This document shows positions 25,383 to 33,203 of a stretch of DNA of 64,000 nt, piece by piece (the stretch's first letter is position 1; each line of letters begins with the position of its first letter). Location: the NCBI GenBank assembly GCA_044221555.1, contig JBGAOY010000018.1, positions 23,697 through 87,696 on the forward strand. The letters are read 5' to 3'. The notes below the pieces were generated by a model. The model was given only the letters and a program-made list of their open reading frames with translations. It did not search any database and had not been told where the DNA came from. A program made the position numbers and the translations under genes. The stretch comes from JAEUJM01 sp044221555 (GTDB taxonomy: Bacteria; Actinomycetota; Acidimicrobiia; Acidimicrobiales; DATDAH01).

Positions 25383-26383
25383 CAGCAGAGCCGGTTCACG
25401 AGGTCGGGGTCGCCGTCGTCGGGCTCGCCAGTGGGGATCCACCCCACCAGGCCGCTCTCGCGGTTGGCGACCGCGTCGGGGTCGTTCTGCTCGGCCTCCG
25501 ACGCCCACACGGGGGCGAGGCGCATCCCGATGCGGATGTCGTCGTTGGGCACGTCGACCAGCGGTTGGTAGCTGAGCACCACGTCGGTGCCGTCGAGCAG
25601 CACGTGCACCCGGGCGAAGGGCTCGGTCTCGGTCTGGCCCGGGTACTGGATCGGGGTGACGACGGTGTAGTTGGTCAGCACGCCCCGCTGAGGCAGGTCG
25701 ACCTCGTCGTCGGGCGTCAGCTCGAGCGAGTCGACCGGGCAGTAGCCGCGCCCACCGGTGTAGGTGCGCTCGCAGGTGGGGCACCGCAGGCCGAGGAACC
25801 GGCCTTCGGCGGCGGCTCGCTCGGCCCGCACCACGTTGTCGGGCACCGGCGTGGTGTAGGTGATCGACGCCGCGTAGTCCATCATCGTCACCGGCTCGCC
25901 GGTGCCGGCTCCGGGTGCGGTGCCACTCTCGGGTGTCGCACCGGGGATCGGCGTCTCCCCGGGGACGAACGCCTCGAGGTCGGTGAGGTGGCCCCGTCGC
26001 TCGGCCTTCCACCGCGGCGCCACCCGCATCCCCACGCCCATGGCGTCGGGTGTGCCGGCGTCGACCACGTGGACGAGGGCGGTGTCGGCCCCGTCGAGGC
26101 GGACCGTGGCGAACGCGAACGGGTGGTCGAGCGGGTGCTGCTCGGTGGGGTCGGCCACCCAGCACCAGGACTCGATGGTGCCGGCGGGCCCGACGTCGAC
26201 GAATTCGTGCGCCAGCTCGGCGCCGGTCTCCGGGTCCCACTCGAGCGGCGGGCACAGCACCCGGGCGCCGCTGCGGATGCCGATGAGGCGCTCCTGGGTC
26301 AACGCGGTGAGGAAGGCGCCGAGCACCGGGCCCAGCGACCGCTTGTAGGGGAACGTGATGGTGCTCTCGACCACCGTGCTCAT
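25382..26383 (-). CDS. tandem DUF35/OB-fold (Zn-ribbon) acyl-CoA-binding protein
   Basis: A 333-residue protein with an ideal ribosome site GGAGGTGAT. It contains two DUF35-type OB folds: residues about 1-130 (with a degenerate ribbon, only C44 in RVLCPP) and about 170-333 (ribbon C201-x2-C204-x10-C215, where the fourth ligand position is CPVD). Residues 140-165 are a Pro/Gly/Thr linker. A usual DUF35 protein is about 130 residues with one ribbon, so this is an internal duplication or fusion. DUF35 domains partner thiolase-like enzymes and bind acyl-CoA; the two genes that follow encode exactly such partners. Confidence 0.82.
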   Translation of the reverse strand: MSTVVESTITFPYKRSLGPVLGAFLTALTQERLIGIRSGARVLCPPLEWDPETGAELAHEFVDVGPAGTIESWCWVADPTEQHPLDHPFAFATVRLDGADTALVHVVDAGTPDAMGVGMRVAPRWKAERRGHLTDLEAFVPGETPIPGATPESGTAPGAGTGEPVTMMDYAASITYTTPVPDNVVRAERAAAEGRFLGLRCPTCERTYTGGRGYCPVDSLELTPDDEVDLPQRGVLTNYTVVTPIQYPGQTETEPFARVHVLLDGTDVVLSYQPLVDVPNDDIRIGMRLAPVWASEAEQNDPDAVANRESGLVGWIPTGEPDDGDPDLVNRLC

Positions 26384-26494
26384 CGCGGCATCACCTCCCC
26401 GGGGCCCCGGCGCGGGCCGTCGGGACGGCGGCGAGCATAGGCCCCTGTGGAAGCGCCGGCCGGACAGGTGTCCACACGCCTCGCCGGCCGAGGA

Positions 26495-26962
26495 TCAGTC
26501 GTCCGCTCGCACCGTGCGTTCGAGGATGCCGAGGGTCGCCTTCAGGGCGGATTCGGGGATGATCGGCCAGCGGCCGCTCTGCTTCCAGTCCTCGCCGATC
26601 TGCGACCAGTCGTAGATCGACGTCACGAGGGTGCCGCCGTCGGCGGGCTCCAGTCGGTAGCCGTAGTAGTGGCCGATGCTCGGGAAGCCCTCGCCGGACA
26701 CCTCCCAGGTGAGGTAGCGGTCCGGCTCGAACGCGGTGAACGTGACGGTGACGTCGTACTTCCCCAGGTCGATGTCGCCGAGCGCCTCACGGTCCATGTG
26801 GATCGTGAAGGTGTCACCGGCCGCCCGGGCCGGCTCACCGCTGTAGCCCTGGAGCATCCCCGACGCGTCGATGGCCACGTGGCCCTTCGGGCTGCTGACG
26901 ACGGTGAAGATCCTGGCCGCGTCAGCGGGGATGAACCGTTGTACCTCGAAGCGCTCGGTCAT
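26495..26962 (-). CDS. SRPBCC (polyketide cyclase/START-like) family protein
   Basis: 155 residues from ATG 26962 (MTERFEVQRFIPADAARIFTVVSS). The beginning is the classic SRPBCC first strand and helix; later GDTFTIHMDR, VTVTFTAFEPDRYLTWEV and GTLVTSIYDW supply the antiparallel sheet, and SALKATLGILERTV the long C-terminal helix that closes the hydrophobic cavity. Such proteins bind lipids or aromatic ligands; enzymatic activity is not indicated. It is a single gene between the metallophosphatase and the DUF35 operon. An upstream in-frame extension to 27166 is less likely because it lacks the family pattern. Confidence 0.8.
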   Translation of the reverse strand: MTERFEVQRFIPADAARIFTVVSSPKGHVAIDASGMLQGYSGEPARAAGDTFTIHMDREALGDIDLGKYDVTVTFTAFEPDRYLTWEVSGEGFPSIGHYYGYRLEPADGGTLVTSIYDWSQIGEDWKQSGRWPIIPESALKATLGILERTVRADD

Positions 26963-27059
26963 CGGTCGAGTGTGGCAGGGTCTCGGCCGCGTGCCCACAA
27001 CGAGTGACGGCACCTCCACGGCTGTAGGGCCGGCGTGGCGCGCCTCGCGTGCTGGCCAC

Positions 27060-28433
27060 TCAGGTGCGGATGGTGAGGAACGTGACCACGTCTCGGCTGG
27101 TGGGATGGGTCGTCGACCTGACGGTGAGGGTGCCCCGCAGGCCCGACCCGACCCGCGCGCCGGCACCGGGGACGACGACCGCCTTCAGGGTGAGCGAGGC
27201 CCCCGGTTCCAGGGCGGGGGTGAGGTAGGTCCCGGCGGTGACCGCGGCCGTGACGTCGACGCCGGCGACCCGGTACCGCACGCTGAACGCCGGGTCCGGC
27301 GGCGTGCCCCGCACCCGGAGCACCTCGGCGAAGGGGGCGTCGTTCTGCACCGTGATCCGGTAGCGCTGCGGGGTGGATGCCGGGGCCGTGCCCCCGGCCG
27401 TCTGCCCGGTGCCGGTGGTGTTGTAGACGTCGTCGCCCCGCACGGGCCCGCTGGGACCCCGCTGGATGACAGCGTCCGGACGAGGGTCGGCGTCCGACAG
27501 CGTGAAGCGGTCCTGGGTCACCCCGTCGACGCTGCGGAAGCCGGCGCTGAGCTCGGTGGCGGAGGCGTCGAGGAACAACGCACCGAACTGCGCGTTGTAG
27601 CGCACCTGGCTGCCGCCGACGGGCACCGCGTCGAACTGGTGGACGCCCTCGCCGCCGAGGCCGTTGACCACGTAGGTGAGGGGAGCACCGTCGTGGTCGT
27701 CGTCGCGCACGACGCGCTCATAGGTGTGGACGTGGCCGGACACCACGAGGTCGGCGCCCCAGGCCTCGAACGGCCACTGCAGCGCCTCCTTGTTGCCGGG
27801 CGGTAGCGACCAGGACGTGTAGGGCGAATGGTGGAAGAGCACCACGTCCCAGCGCGAGTCCGAGGCCGCGAGGCCCTGCTGCAGCCACATCGCCTGCGGT
27901 GACGTCTGGGTGTTGCCGTCGGGCTCCAGGACCGAGCTGTCGAGGAGGAACAGGTGCACTGGGCCCTGGACGACGTCGTAGTAGCGCTCGTTCCCGGACG
28001 GGTGGGCCTGGACGATGCCGGCCCCGGGCAGGGTGAAGTAGGCGAGGTAGGCGGGCAGTCCGCCCCCGTCGGTGTGGTCGTGGTTGCCGAGGGCGGGGAA
28101 GAACCGGTTCACCACGCTGCCCGTGCCGTGGCTGCCCTGGTAGTCGCAGATGTAGTTGCCGAAGTACTGGCCGACCGCCGTGTCGAGGGCGTGCGGCGCG
28201 TACGCGTTGTCGCCGACCGTGGCGATGAAGGCGGGGTCGGCGGCATCGACCAGGGTCGCGACCGCGGCCTCACCTGGGTCGTTCGAGCCGTAGTCGCCGA
28301 TCACCGCGAAGCTGACCGTCTGGGGCTCGGGTCCGCCTTGGGCGGCGGCGGGCCTCGTCGGCGCGGCGGCGAGCGCCACCGCCAGCGCCGCGACCACCGT
28401 GGCCGCGATCGCTCTCGGCCGCCCGCCGTGCAT
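27060..28433 (-). CDS. secreted metallophosphatase, purple acid phosphatase-like
   Basis: 457 residues (an adjacent ATG at 28436 would add one). A signal peptide is evident: basic start, hydrophobic ATVVAALAVALAAA, and cleavage likely after AAAQ. The calcineurin-like metal-binding blocks are all present: GDYGS at 46-50, GDNAY at 74-78, GNHDH at 116-120, HHSPY at 201-205 and GHVHTYER at 233-240. A C-terminal beta domain (about 330-457) ending in TFLTIRT may serve as an adhesion module. It should hydrolyse phosphomonoesters outside the cell. It is divergent from the glycosidase-like gene, sharing a 200-bp region that contains an inverted repeat. Confidence 0.88.
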   Translation of the reverse strand: MHGGRPRAIAATVVAALAVALAAAPTRPAAAQGGPEPQTVSFAVIGDYGSNDPGEAAVATLVDAADPAFIATVGDNAYAPHALDTAVGQYFGNYICDYQGSHGTGSVVNRFFPALGNHDHTDGGGLPAYLAYFTLPGAGIVQAHPSGNERYYDVVQGPVHLFLLDSSVLEPDGNTQTSPQAMWLQQGLAASDSRWDVVLFHHSPYTSWSLPPGNKEALQWPFEAWGADLVVSGHVHTYERVVRDDDHDGAPLTYVVNGLGGEGVHQFDAVPVGGSQVRYNAQFGALFLDASATELSAGFRSVDGVTQDRFTLSDADPRPDAVIQRGPSGPVRGDDVYNTTGTGQTAGGTAPASTPQRYRITVQNDAPFAEVLRVRGTPPDPAFSVRYRVAGVDVTAAVTAGTYLTPALEPGASLTLKAVVVPGAGARVGSGLRGTLTVRSTTHPTSRDVVTFLTIRT

Positions 28434-28510
28434 CATCGGCGGACGGTAGTTGAGTGGGAGCCGTCGCGCGGCGTAGGGCCCGCACCGACGTGAGTCGGAA
28501 CAGCGGACTC

Positions 28511-28546
28511 CCTTGTCATGACATATGCCAATAGGCCATAACAAGG
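28511..28546. promoter_or_regulatory. inverted repeat in the divergent metallophosphatase/glycosidase region
   Basis: CCTTGTCATG (28511-28520) and CATAACAAGG (28537-28546) are inverted copies with one mismatch, separated by 16 AT-richer bases that include CATATG. TTGTCA (28513-28518) followed after 18 bases by CATAAC could be a plus-strand promoter. The right arm contains AAGGAG. Confidence 0.4.
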
Positions 28547-28631
28547 AGAGGTGTGGAGCGCCCTCAGGTTGGCCCTCGTTCGAGTACGAGACGCTGCCCG
28601 GCCCGCCGGCTGCTCTGCGAGACTCCCGACC

Positions 28632-30827
28632 GTGATCCTCGAGGCTGCGAACGGGCTGACCGTCGATGTCGCGGATGACGGGACGGTGCGCATCGGGTGG
28701 GGCGAGCCCGACTGGTTCGGACCCGGCGCCACCACCGGCGTGACGTTCGGGCACGGCGCCACGACCGAGACCGCCTGGGCGGACGACCTCGGCGCGGCCC
28801 GATCGGTGGTGGTCGTCGACGGCCCGGTCCGCTGTTCGGTGCGGGCCTACGGCGACCGTCCGATGCTGGTGTTCCGGATCGAGGCCACCGCCGACGTGAC
28901 CGACATCGCCACAGGCGCGTTCGACCAGCCGTCGGTGGGCTGGCCGGTGTTCACGCCCGCGTCGCGCCGGAACGGGGGAGTGGCCCACGGCGCGCGGGCC
29001 CTCGTCTTCCAGCACTGCGAGTTCGGGCTGCCCAGCCAGGCCGGTGCCGACCTCGACGGCTTCTTCCTGCTGCCGCACCGCCCACCCACGGGTTGGCCTC
29101 TGCTCCTCGCCGCCCCCGACGGGCGGACGCTGCTGGTGGCGCCGCTCGACAACTTCCACGAGCAGACCATCGGGCTGAACGGCGGCACCGCCCGGTGCGG
29201 GTGGCACGGCGACCTCGAATCGGTCGACGCCGGCTTCGCCACCGAGATGGCGGTGATCGCGGGCGACGGCCCCCGGGCGTGCCTCGATGCGTGGGGCCGG
29301 GTGCTGCTCGAGCGGGCGGGCACCGTGCGCCCCGGACGCTGGGCCGACGCGCTGGCGTCCCGCCCGTCGTACTGGACCGACAACGGCGCCGCCTACTGGT
29401 ACCGCACCGAGCCCGGGCACGACCAGGCCGGCTCGATCGTCGCCGCGGTCGACGACCTGCGCGCGCACGACGTGCCGCTCGGCAGCGTGCAGCTCGACTC
29501 GTGGTTCTACCCCCACGTCGACCTGCGCCCGTTCGACACCGACGAGTGGGTGGTCCCGCCGTCGGCCATGGTGGCGTGGGAGGCGCGGCCCGACGTCCTG
29601 CCCGACGGCATCGCCGATCTACGTTCCCGCCTGGGCGAGCCGCCGCTGGTGGCCCACATCCGCCACCTCTCGGCCGACGCACCCATCACCGGCGAGGTGC
29701 CGGTGGCCACCGACGGGCCCTACTCCGTGCCCACCACGCCCGAGGGCTACGAGCGCTGGCTCGACCAGTGCGTGGCGTGGGGGGTCGAGACCTTCGAGCA
29801 CGACTGGCTGGTCGAGGTGTTCTTCGGCGTGCGCTGGCTCCGGGCGGCGCCGGGCCGGGCCCGGGCGTGGCAGGAGGGCATCGACCGTGCCGCCCGCGAC
29901 CGGGGCATCACCCTGCAGTGGTGCATGGGCACGCCCGCCGACTTCGCCCAGACCGTCACGCTGTCGCAGGTGACCTCGGTGCGCACCTGCGGCGACCACG
30001 GCTACATCGCCACCGCCGGCCAGCTGTGGGCCTGGTTCTGCACCACCAACGCCCTGGCCCGAAGCCTCGGCCTGATGCCGTTCAAGGACGTCTTCCGCGG
30101 CGACCCCGAGGTGGCCGGCACCAACGGTGAGCCCGAGGCGCTGCTGTCGGCCCTGTCGACGGGCCCCGTGGGCCTGGGCGACCGGGTCGGCCGCCTCGAC
30201 CCGGTCCTGGCCAGGCGCACCTGCCGCGCCGACGGCATCCTCGTCAAGCCCGACGTCCCCATCGCCGCCACCGACGCCTCGATGGTCGGCGCTCCCGCGT
30301 TCCGCAGCGAGCTCCTGGTGGCGGAGTGCTTCTCGGATCATCCCGCCGGGAGGTGGTCGTACGTGCTGGGCCTGCACGCCAACCCCGCGGAGGAGGCGGT
30401 ACGAGGCTCGATCGACCTGGCCGCACTGGGGGAGAGCGCTCCTGTCGGTGACGTGGTGGCGTGGAACTGGCGGACGGGCACGGCGACCCGGTTGCCGCCG
30501 GATGCGGTGATGGAGGTGGAGCTGGCCAAGGAGGACTGGGAGTACCTGGTCCTGGCCCCGATCCTGCCCAGCGGCCTGGCCGTCATCGGTGATGTCGGCA
30601 CGTTCGTCACCGCCGGCGATGCCCGCCTCGAGGTGACGGCGACGGCCGCCGGCGCCCGGCTCGTGGTGAAGGGCGCCGGGGAGACGGTGACGATCACGGG
30701 CTGGGCGGAGGCGGCGCCCACCGCCGGTGACCGGCCGGTCGTCCACGACGGCGCGACGGGGCGGTGGACCCTCGAGGTCGACGTCCCGCAGCGGGGCTGG
30801 GCGACGGCTGCCGTTGCCGCAGGTTGA
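28632..30827 (+). CDS. clan GH-D-like glycoside hydrolase (alpha-galactosidase/raffinose synthase-like), cytoplasmic
   Basis: From GTG 28632 the protein is 731 residues (VILEAANGLTVDVADDGTV); reading from GTG 28551 would add 27 residues that do not resemble the fold. An N-terminal beta-sandwich is followed by a TIM barrel with SVQLDSWFYPH near 284-294, HDWLVE near 390 and TCGDHGYI near 455, then a C-terminal beta domain. The layout resembles GH36/GH31-type enzymes, but the standard catalytic motifs of GH36 are not exactly matched, so substrate and even activity are uncertain. No signal peptide is seen. It is divergent from the secreted phosphatase. Confidence 0.6.
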   Translation: MILEAANGLTVDVADDGTVRIGWGEPDWFGPGATTGVTFGHGATTETAWADDLGAARSVVVVDGPVRCSVRAYGDRPMLVFRIEATADVTDIATGAFDQPSVGWPVFTPASRRNGGVAHGARALVFQHCEFGLPSQAGADLDGFFLLPHRPPTGWPLLLAAPDGRTLLVAPLDNFHEQTIGLNGGTARCGWHGDLESVDAGFATEMAVIAGDGPRACLDAWGRVLLERAGTVRPGRWADALASRPSYWTDNGAAYWYRTEPGHDQAGSIVAAVDDLRAHDVPLGSVQLDSWFYPHVDLRPFDTDEWVVPPSAMVAWEARPDVLPDGIADLRSRLGEPPLVAHIRHLSADAPITGEVPVATDGPYSVPTTPEGYERWLDQCVAWGVETFEHDWLVEVFFGVRWLRAAPGRARAWQEGIDRAARDRGITLQWCMGTPADFAQTVTLSQVTSVRTCGDHGYIATAGQLWAWFCTTNALARSLGLMPFKDVFRGDPEVAGTNGEPEALLSALSTGPVGLGDRVGRLDPVLARRTCRADGILVKPDVPIAATDASMVGAPAFRSELLVAECFSDHPAGRWSYVLGLHANPAEEAVRGSIDLAALGESAPVGDVVAWNWRTGTATRLPPDAVMEVELAKEDWEYLVLAPILPSGLAVIGDVGTFVTAGDARLEVTATAAGARLVVKGAGETVTITGWAEAAPTAGDRPVVHDGATGRWTLEVDVPQRGWATAAVAAG

Positions 30828-30854
30828 TCGCGAGCCTCGGCGCGGACCTCCCGC

Positions 30855-30924
30855 CTGCACCCCGCCCACCGACGATCTCGGCGGAGGCAAGAGGGTGCAG
30901 TGGTGACGTCCTGGTCTGGTCACC
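30855..30924. repeat. two inverted repeats in the glycosidase-sigma factor gap
   Basis: CTGCACCC (30855-30862) pairs perfectly with GGGTGCAG (30893-30900) around a 30-nt loop, and GGTGAC (30902-30907) pairs with GTCACC (30919-30924). The gap is 210 bp. The first could stop transcription of the upstream gene, the second could be an operator for the sigma gene; neither has a U-tract. Confidence 0.35.
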
Positions 30925-31037
30925 GACAGACCGGGTAGGGAGGCCTGGGTCGTCGAGTGCGGCCCCGCAACAGGCGGCGAGAACCGGCGGTTGGGGATCG
31001 GTCCGCGTCGTGGATGTGGGGAAGGTTCGCGGGTCAC

Positions 31038-32252
31038 ATGACGGTCACACAGAGCGAGGGCGTAGACGTCGCCACCTGCCCGCCGGCGATCGAGCGGTGC
31101 GGGCTCTCGGCGCGGCACGCGGAGATCGCCGAGATGGACGACGTCATGCTGGTCGACGCGATGACGCGCCGCTGCGCTGATGCCTACGCCGAGATCCACC
31201 GCCGCTACATGAGCTCGGTCGTGACGATGAGCCAGCGGTTCGTCTACGACCGGGGGGTGGCCGAGGAGGTGGCCCAAGAAGTGCTGTTGGGCCTGTGGCA
31301 GCGTCCCGAACGCTTCGATGCCGCCCGAGGCACCCTGCGGGCCTACCTGGGCACGATCGCCCGCGGGCGAGCGATCGACCGGGTTCGCTCGGACGGTGCC
31401 CGCCACGCACGCGAGCTCCGCCAGGGCCGTGAGGAAGCGGCCGGTGAGGGCCTCGACGACACGGTGATCCGAATCCTCGACGCGCAGCGCGTCCGCGGCG
31501 CACTGGCCGGGCTGCCCGCAGAGCAACGCGTGCCACTCGAGCTGGCCTTCTTCGAGGGTCACAGCTACCTCGCCGCCGCCATCGTGCTGGACCTGCCGGA
31601 AGGGACGGTGAAGAGCCGCGTACGCGCTGGGCTGTCCAAGCTCCGCGCGCTGCTCGCGGTCGACGGCCCGAGCCTCGCTCCCCCGGCCCGCCCATCGCCG
31701 GACTCGGTGGTGTCCGTGCAGTACCGCATCGACGCCGCCGACCGGGTGACACCGATCGGCGCCGGGTGGGCGCAGTTCGCCCACGACAACGGTGCGCCTG
31801 AGTTGGCCGCTCCGTCCGTCACCCGCACCCTCTGGGGGTATCTCGAAGGCGACGCCCTGGGCGCGCTGTGGGAGCTGCTGGTGCTGCGGGTACGCCTCAC
31901 CCAGACACCGGTCACGCTGCCCTTCCGATGTGACGCGCCCGCGTTCCGCCGTTGGTTCGAGATGACGCTCACACCGGAGCCCGAGGATGCGATCCACTTC
32001 TCGTCGGTGCTCACGCGTGAGGAGGCGAGAGAGGCGGTCGACCACACCGTGGCCGGTCCCGTCCACGCCGCACGGGCGGTGATCCTGGTGTGCAGCTGGT
32101 GCAGTCGGTGTGACGACGGGCGGCGGTGGACGGCGTTCGAGGACTACGCGCGCTCGCGGAGCGTCATGGGGCAGACGGTGGCGCCCGTGATGACGCACGG
32201 TGTCTGCCCGAGCTGTGCGGACATGGTGCGCGCCGAGATCGTCGAGGGCTGA
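31038..32252 (+). CDS. ECF sigma factor fused to a PAS-like, cysteine-rich C-terminal sensor
   Basis: Start taken at ATG 31038 (MTVTQSEGVDV) with GGGGAAGG upstream at 31018-31025; the frame is open further. Of 404 residues, about 50-120 form sigma region 2 (YAEIHRRYMSSVVTMSQRF, AEEVAQEVLLGLWQRPERF) and about 154-206 region 4 (LPAEQRVPLELAFFEGHSY, LPEGTVKSRVRAGLSKLR). From about 225 a PAS-like domain follows (VQYRIDAADRVTPIGAGW, LWGYLEGDALGALWELL), ending with CSWCSRC (352-358) and THGVCPSC near 387-394, a four-Cys metal-site pattern. No anti-sigma gene is adjacent, so the C-terminal domain may be the regulator itself. Confidence 0.85.
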   Translation: MTVTQSEGVDVATCPPAIERCGLSARHAEIAEMDDVMLVDAMTRRCADAYAEIHRRYMSSVVTMSQRFVYDRGVAEEVAQEVLLGLWQRPERFDAARGTLRAYLGTIARGRAIDRVRSDGARHARELRQGREEAAGEGLDDTVIRILDAQRVRGALAGLPAEQRVPLELAFFEGHSYLAAAIVLDLPEGTVKSRVRAGLSKLRALLAVDGPSLAPPARPSPDSVVSVQYRIDAADRVTPIGAGWAQFAHDNGAPELAAPSVTRTLWGYLEGDALGALWELLVLRVRLTQTPVTLPFRCDAPAFRRWFEMTLTPEPEDAIHFSSVLTREEAREAVDHTVAGPVHAARAVILVCSWCSRCDDGRRWTAFEDYARSRSVMGQTVAPVMTHGVCPSCADMVRAEIVEG

Positions 32253-32268
32253 CGAGTGCGCGTCTGGG

Positions 32269-33198
32269 TCACCGATCGGTGCGCTCGACCTGGCCGCAGA
32301 CGAACTGGCGGGGCGGTGACGGGTGGTCGGCGTCGCAGGTGAGCAGGCGGGGTGTCACGTCGGAGGCGCGGCGCACGGCGACGGCGTAGGTGGCGCCCGC
32401 CAGGTCGATGGCGACGTGCCATCGCCCCTCGCCGGTGGCCTGCAGGCGCCACCCGGTGAGGGCGTCGACCGCGTGCTCACCGACCTCGCGGCGCACCGCG
32501 ATCTCGGCCGCCTGGGCCGGCATCGACAGGGCACTGCGGCCCCGGTAGTGGTCCATGGGCAGGAGGCCGGCGTGCAGGTCGGCCAGGAACCCCTCCAGGG
32601 CCTCGGGCGTGACCCGTCCGAAGTAGAGGCCGTGGGGCAGGACCAGCACGTTGCCCGCGAAGCGGTCGCCCCCGATGTGCGAGCACTCCCACACCGGCTC
32701 GTCGAGGGCGCGCAGCGCCCGGACGAGGGGGCGCCCCAGGTTGGCGCAGCACTGGTCGTGGCGGCCGTTCGTGCACACGGCGAGGAGCAGGGGGTCGCCG
32801 GGCGTCCACGGCGCCGGTGGTCGGTCGACGAGCGCGGTCACCTCGTCCACGAGCGCCTGGGGGGCGAGCGTCTGGCGTTCGACCGACTCGCCGTCCGGGT
32901 CGAGCGCATGGTGCTCGATCCGCTCGTCGCCCACCGTCGAGCGGGCCCGCACCACCGCGATCGGTCCGCCGTCGGAGGCGACCGTGCGGCGGACGAGGAC
33001 GGCCTTCGTGCGGGGTCGCCGGTCGGTGGCCCGGAGCAGGGCGCCGACGGGCTCGGGCAGGCCGCTCTCGGTGAGTGCCTGGCGGCCCCACGCGCCGTCG
33101 CGGCGGTAGAGCACCCACTCGTCCACCCTCGAGGCGGTGGCGCCGAGGGGCTCGTCGTCGTCCCGCGAGCGGATCGCGCAGGGCGGGGGATCCGACAT
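32269..33198 (-). CDS. sucrase/ferredoxin-like (thioredoxin-fold [2Fe-2S]) protein
   Basis: 309 residues, beginning MSDPPPCAIRSRDDDEPLGATASR. The central LLLAVCTNGRHDQCC (C142, C150, C151) and ECSHIGGDRFAGN (C172, H174) are hallmarks of the sucrase/ferredoxin-like family, a thioredoxin-like fold thought to bind an iron-sulfur cluster. The N-terminal SRVDEWVLYRRDGAWG is also typical. It starts five bases after the stop of the cupin/JmjC gene and is the last gene of a three-gene minus-strand operon led by a short Asp-rich peptide. It may supply electrons to, or act with, the oxygenase. Its biochemical role is not established in the family. Confidence 0.85.
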   Translation of the reverse strand: MSDPPPCAIRSRDDDEPLGATASRVDEWVLYRRDGAWGRQALTESGLPEPVGALLRATDRRPRTKAVLVRRTVASDGGPIAVVRARSTVGDERIEHHALDPDGESVERQTLAPQALVDEVTALVDRPPAPWTPGDPLLLAVCTNGRHDQCCANLGRPLVRALRALDEPVWECSHIGGDRFAGNVLVLPHGLYFGRVTPEALEGFLADLHAGLLPMDHYRGRSALSMPAQAAEIAVRREVGEHAVDALTGWRLQATGEGRWHVAIDLAGATYAVAVRRASDVTPRLLTCDADHPSPPRQFVCGQVERTDR

Positions 33199-33203
33199 GT
33201 CGG

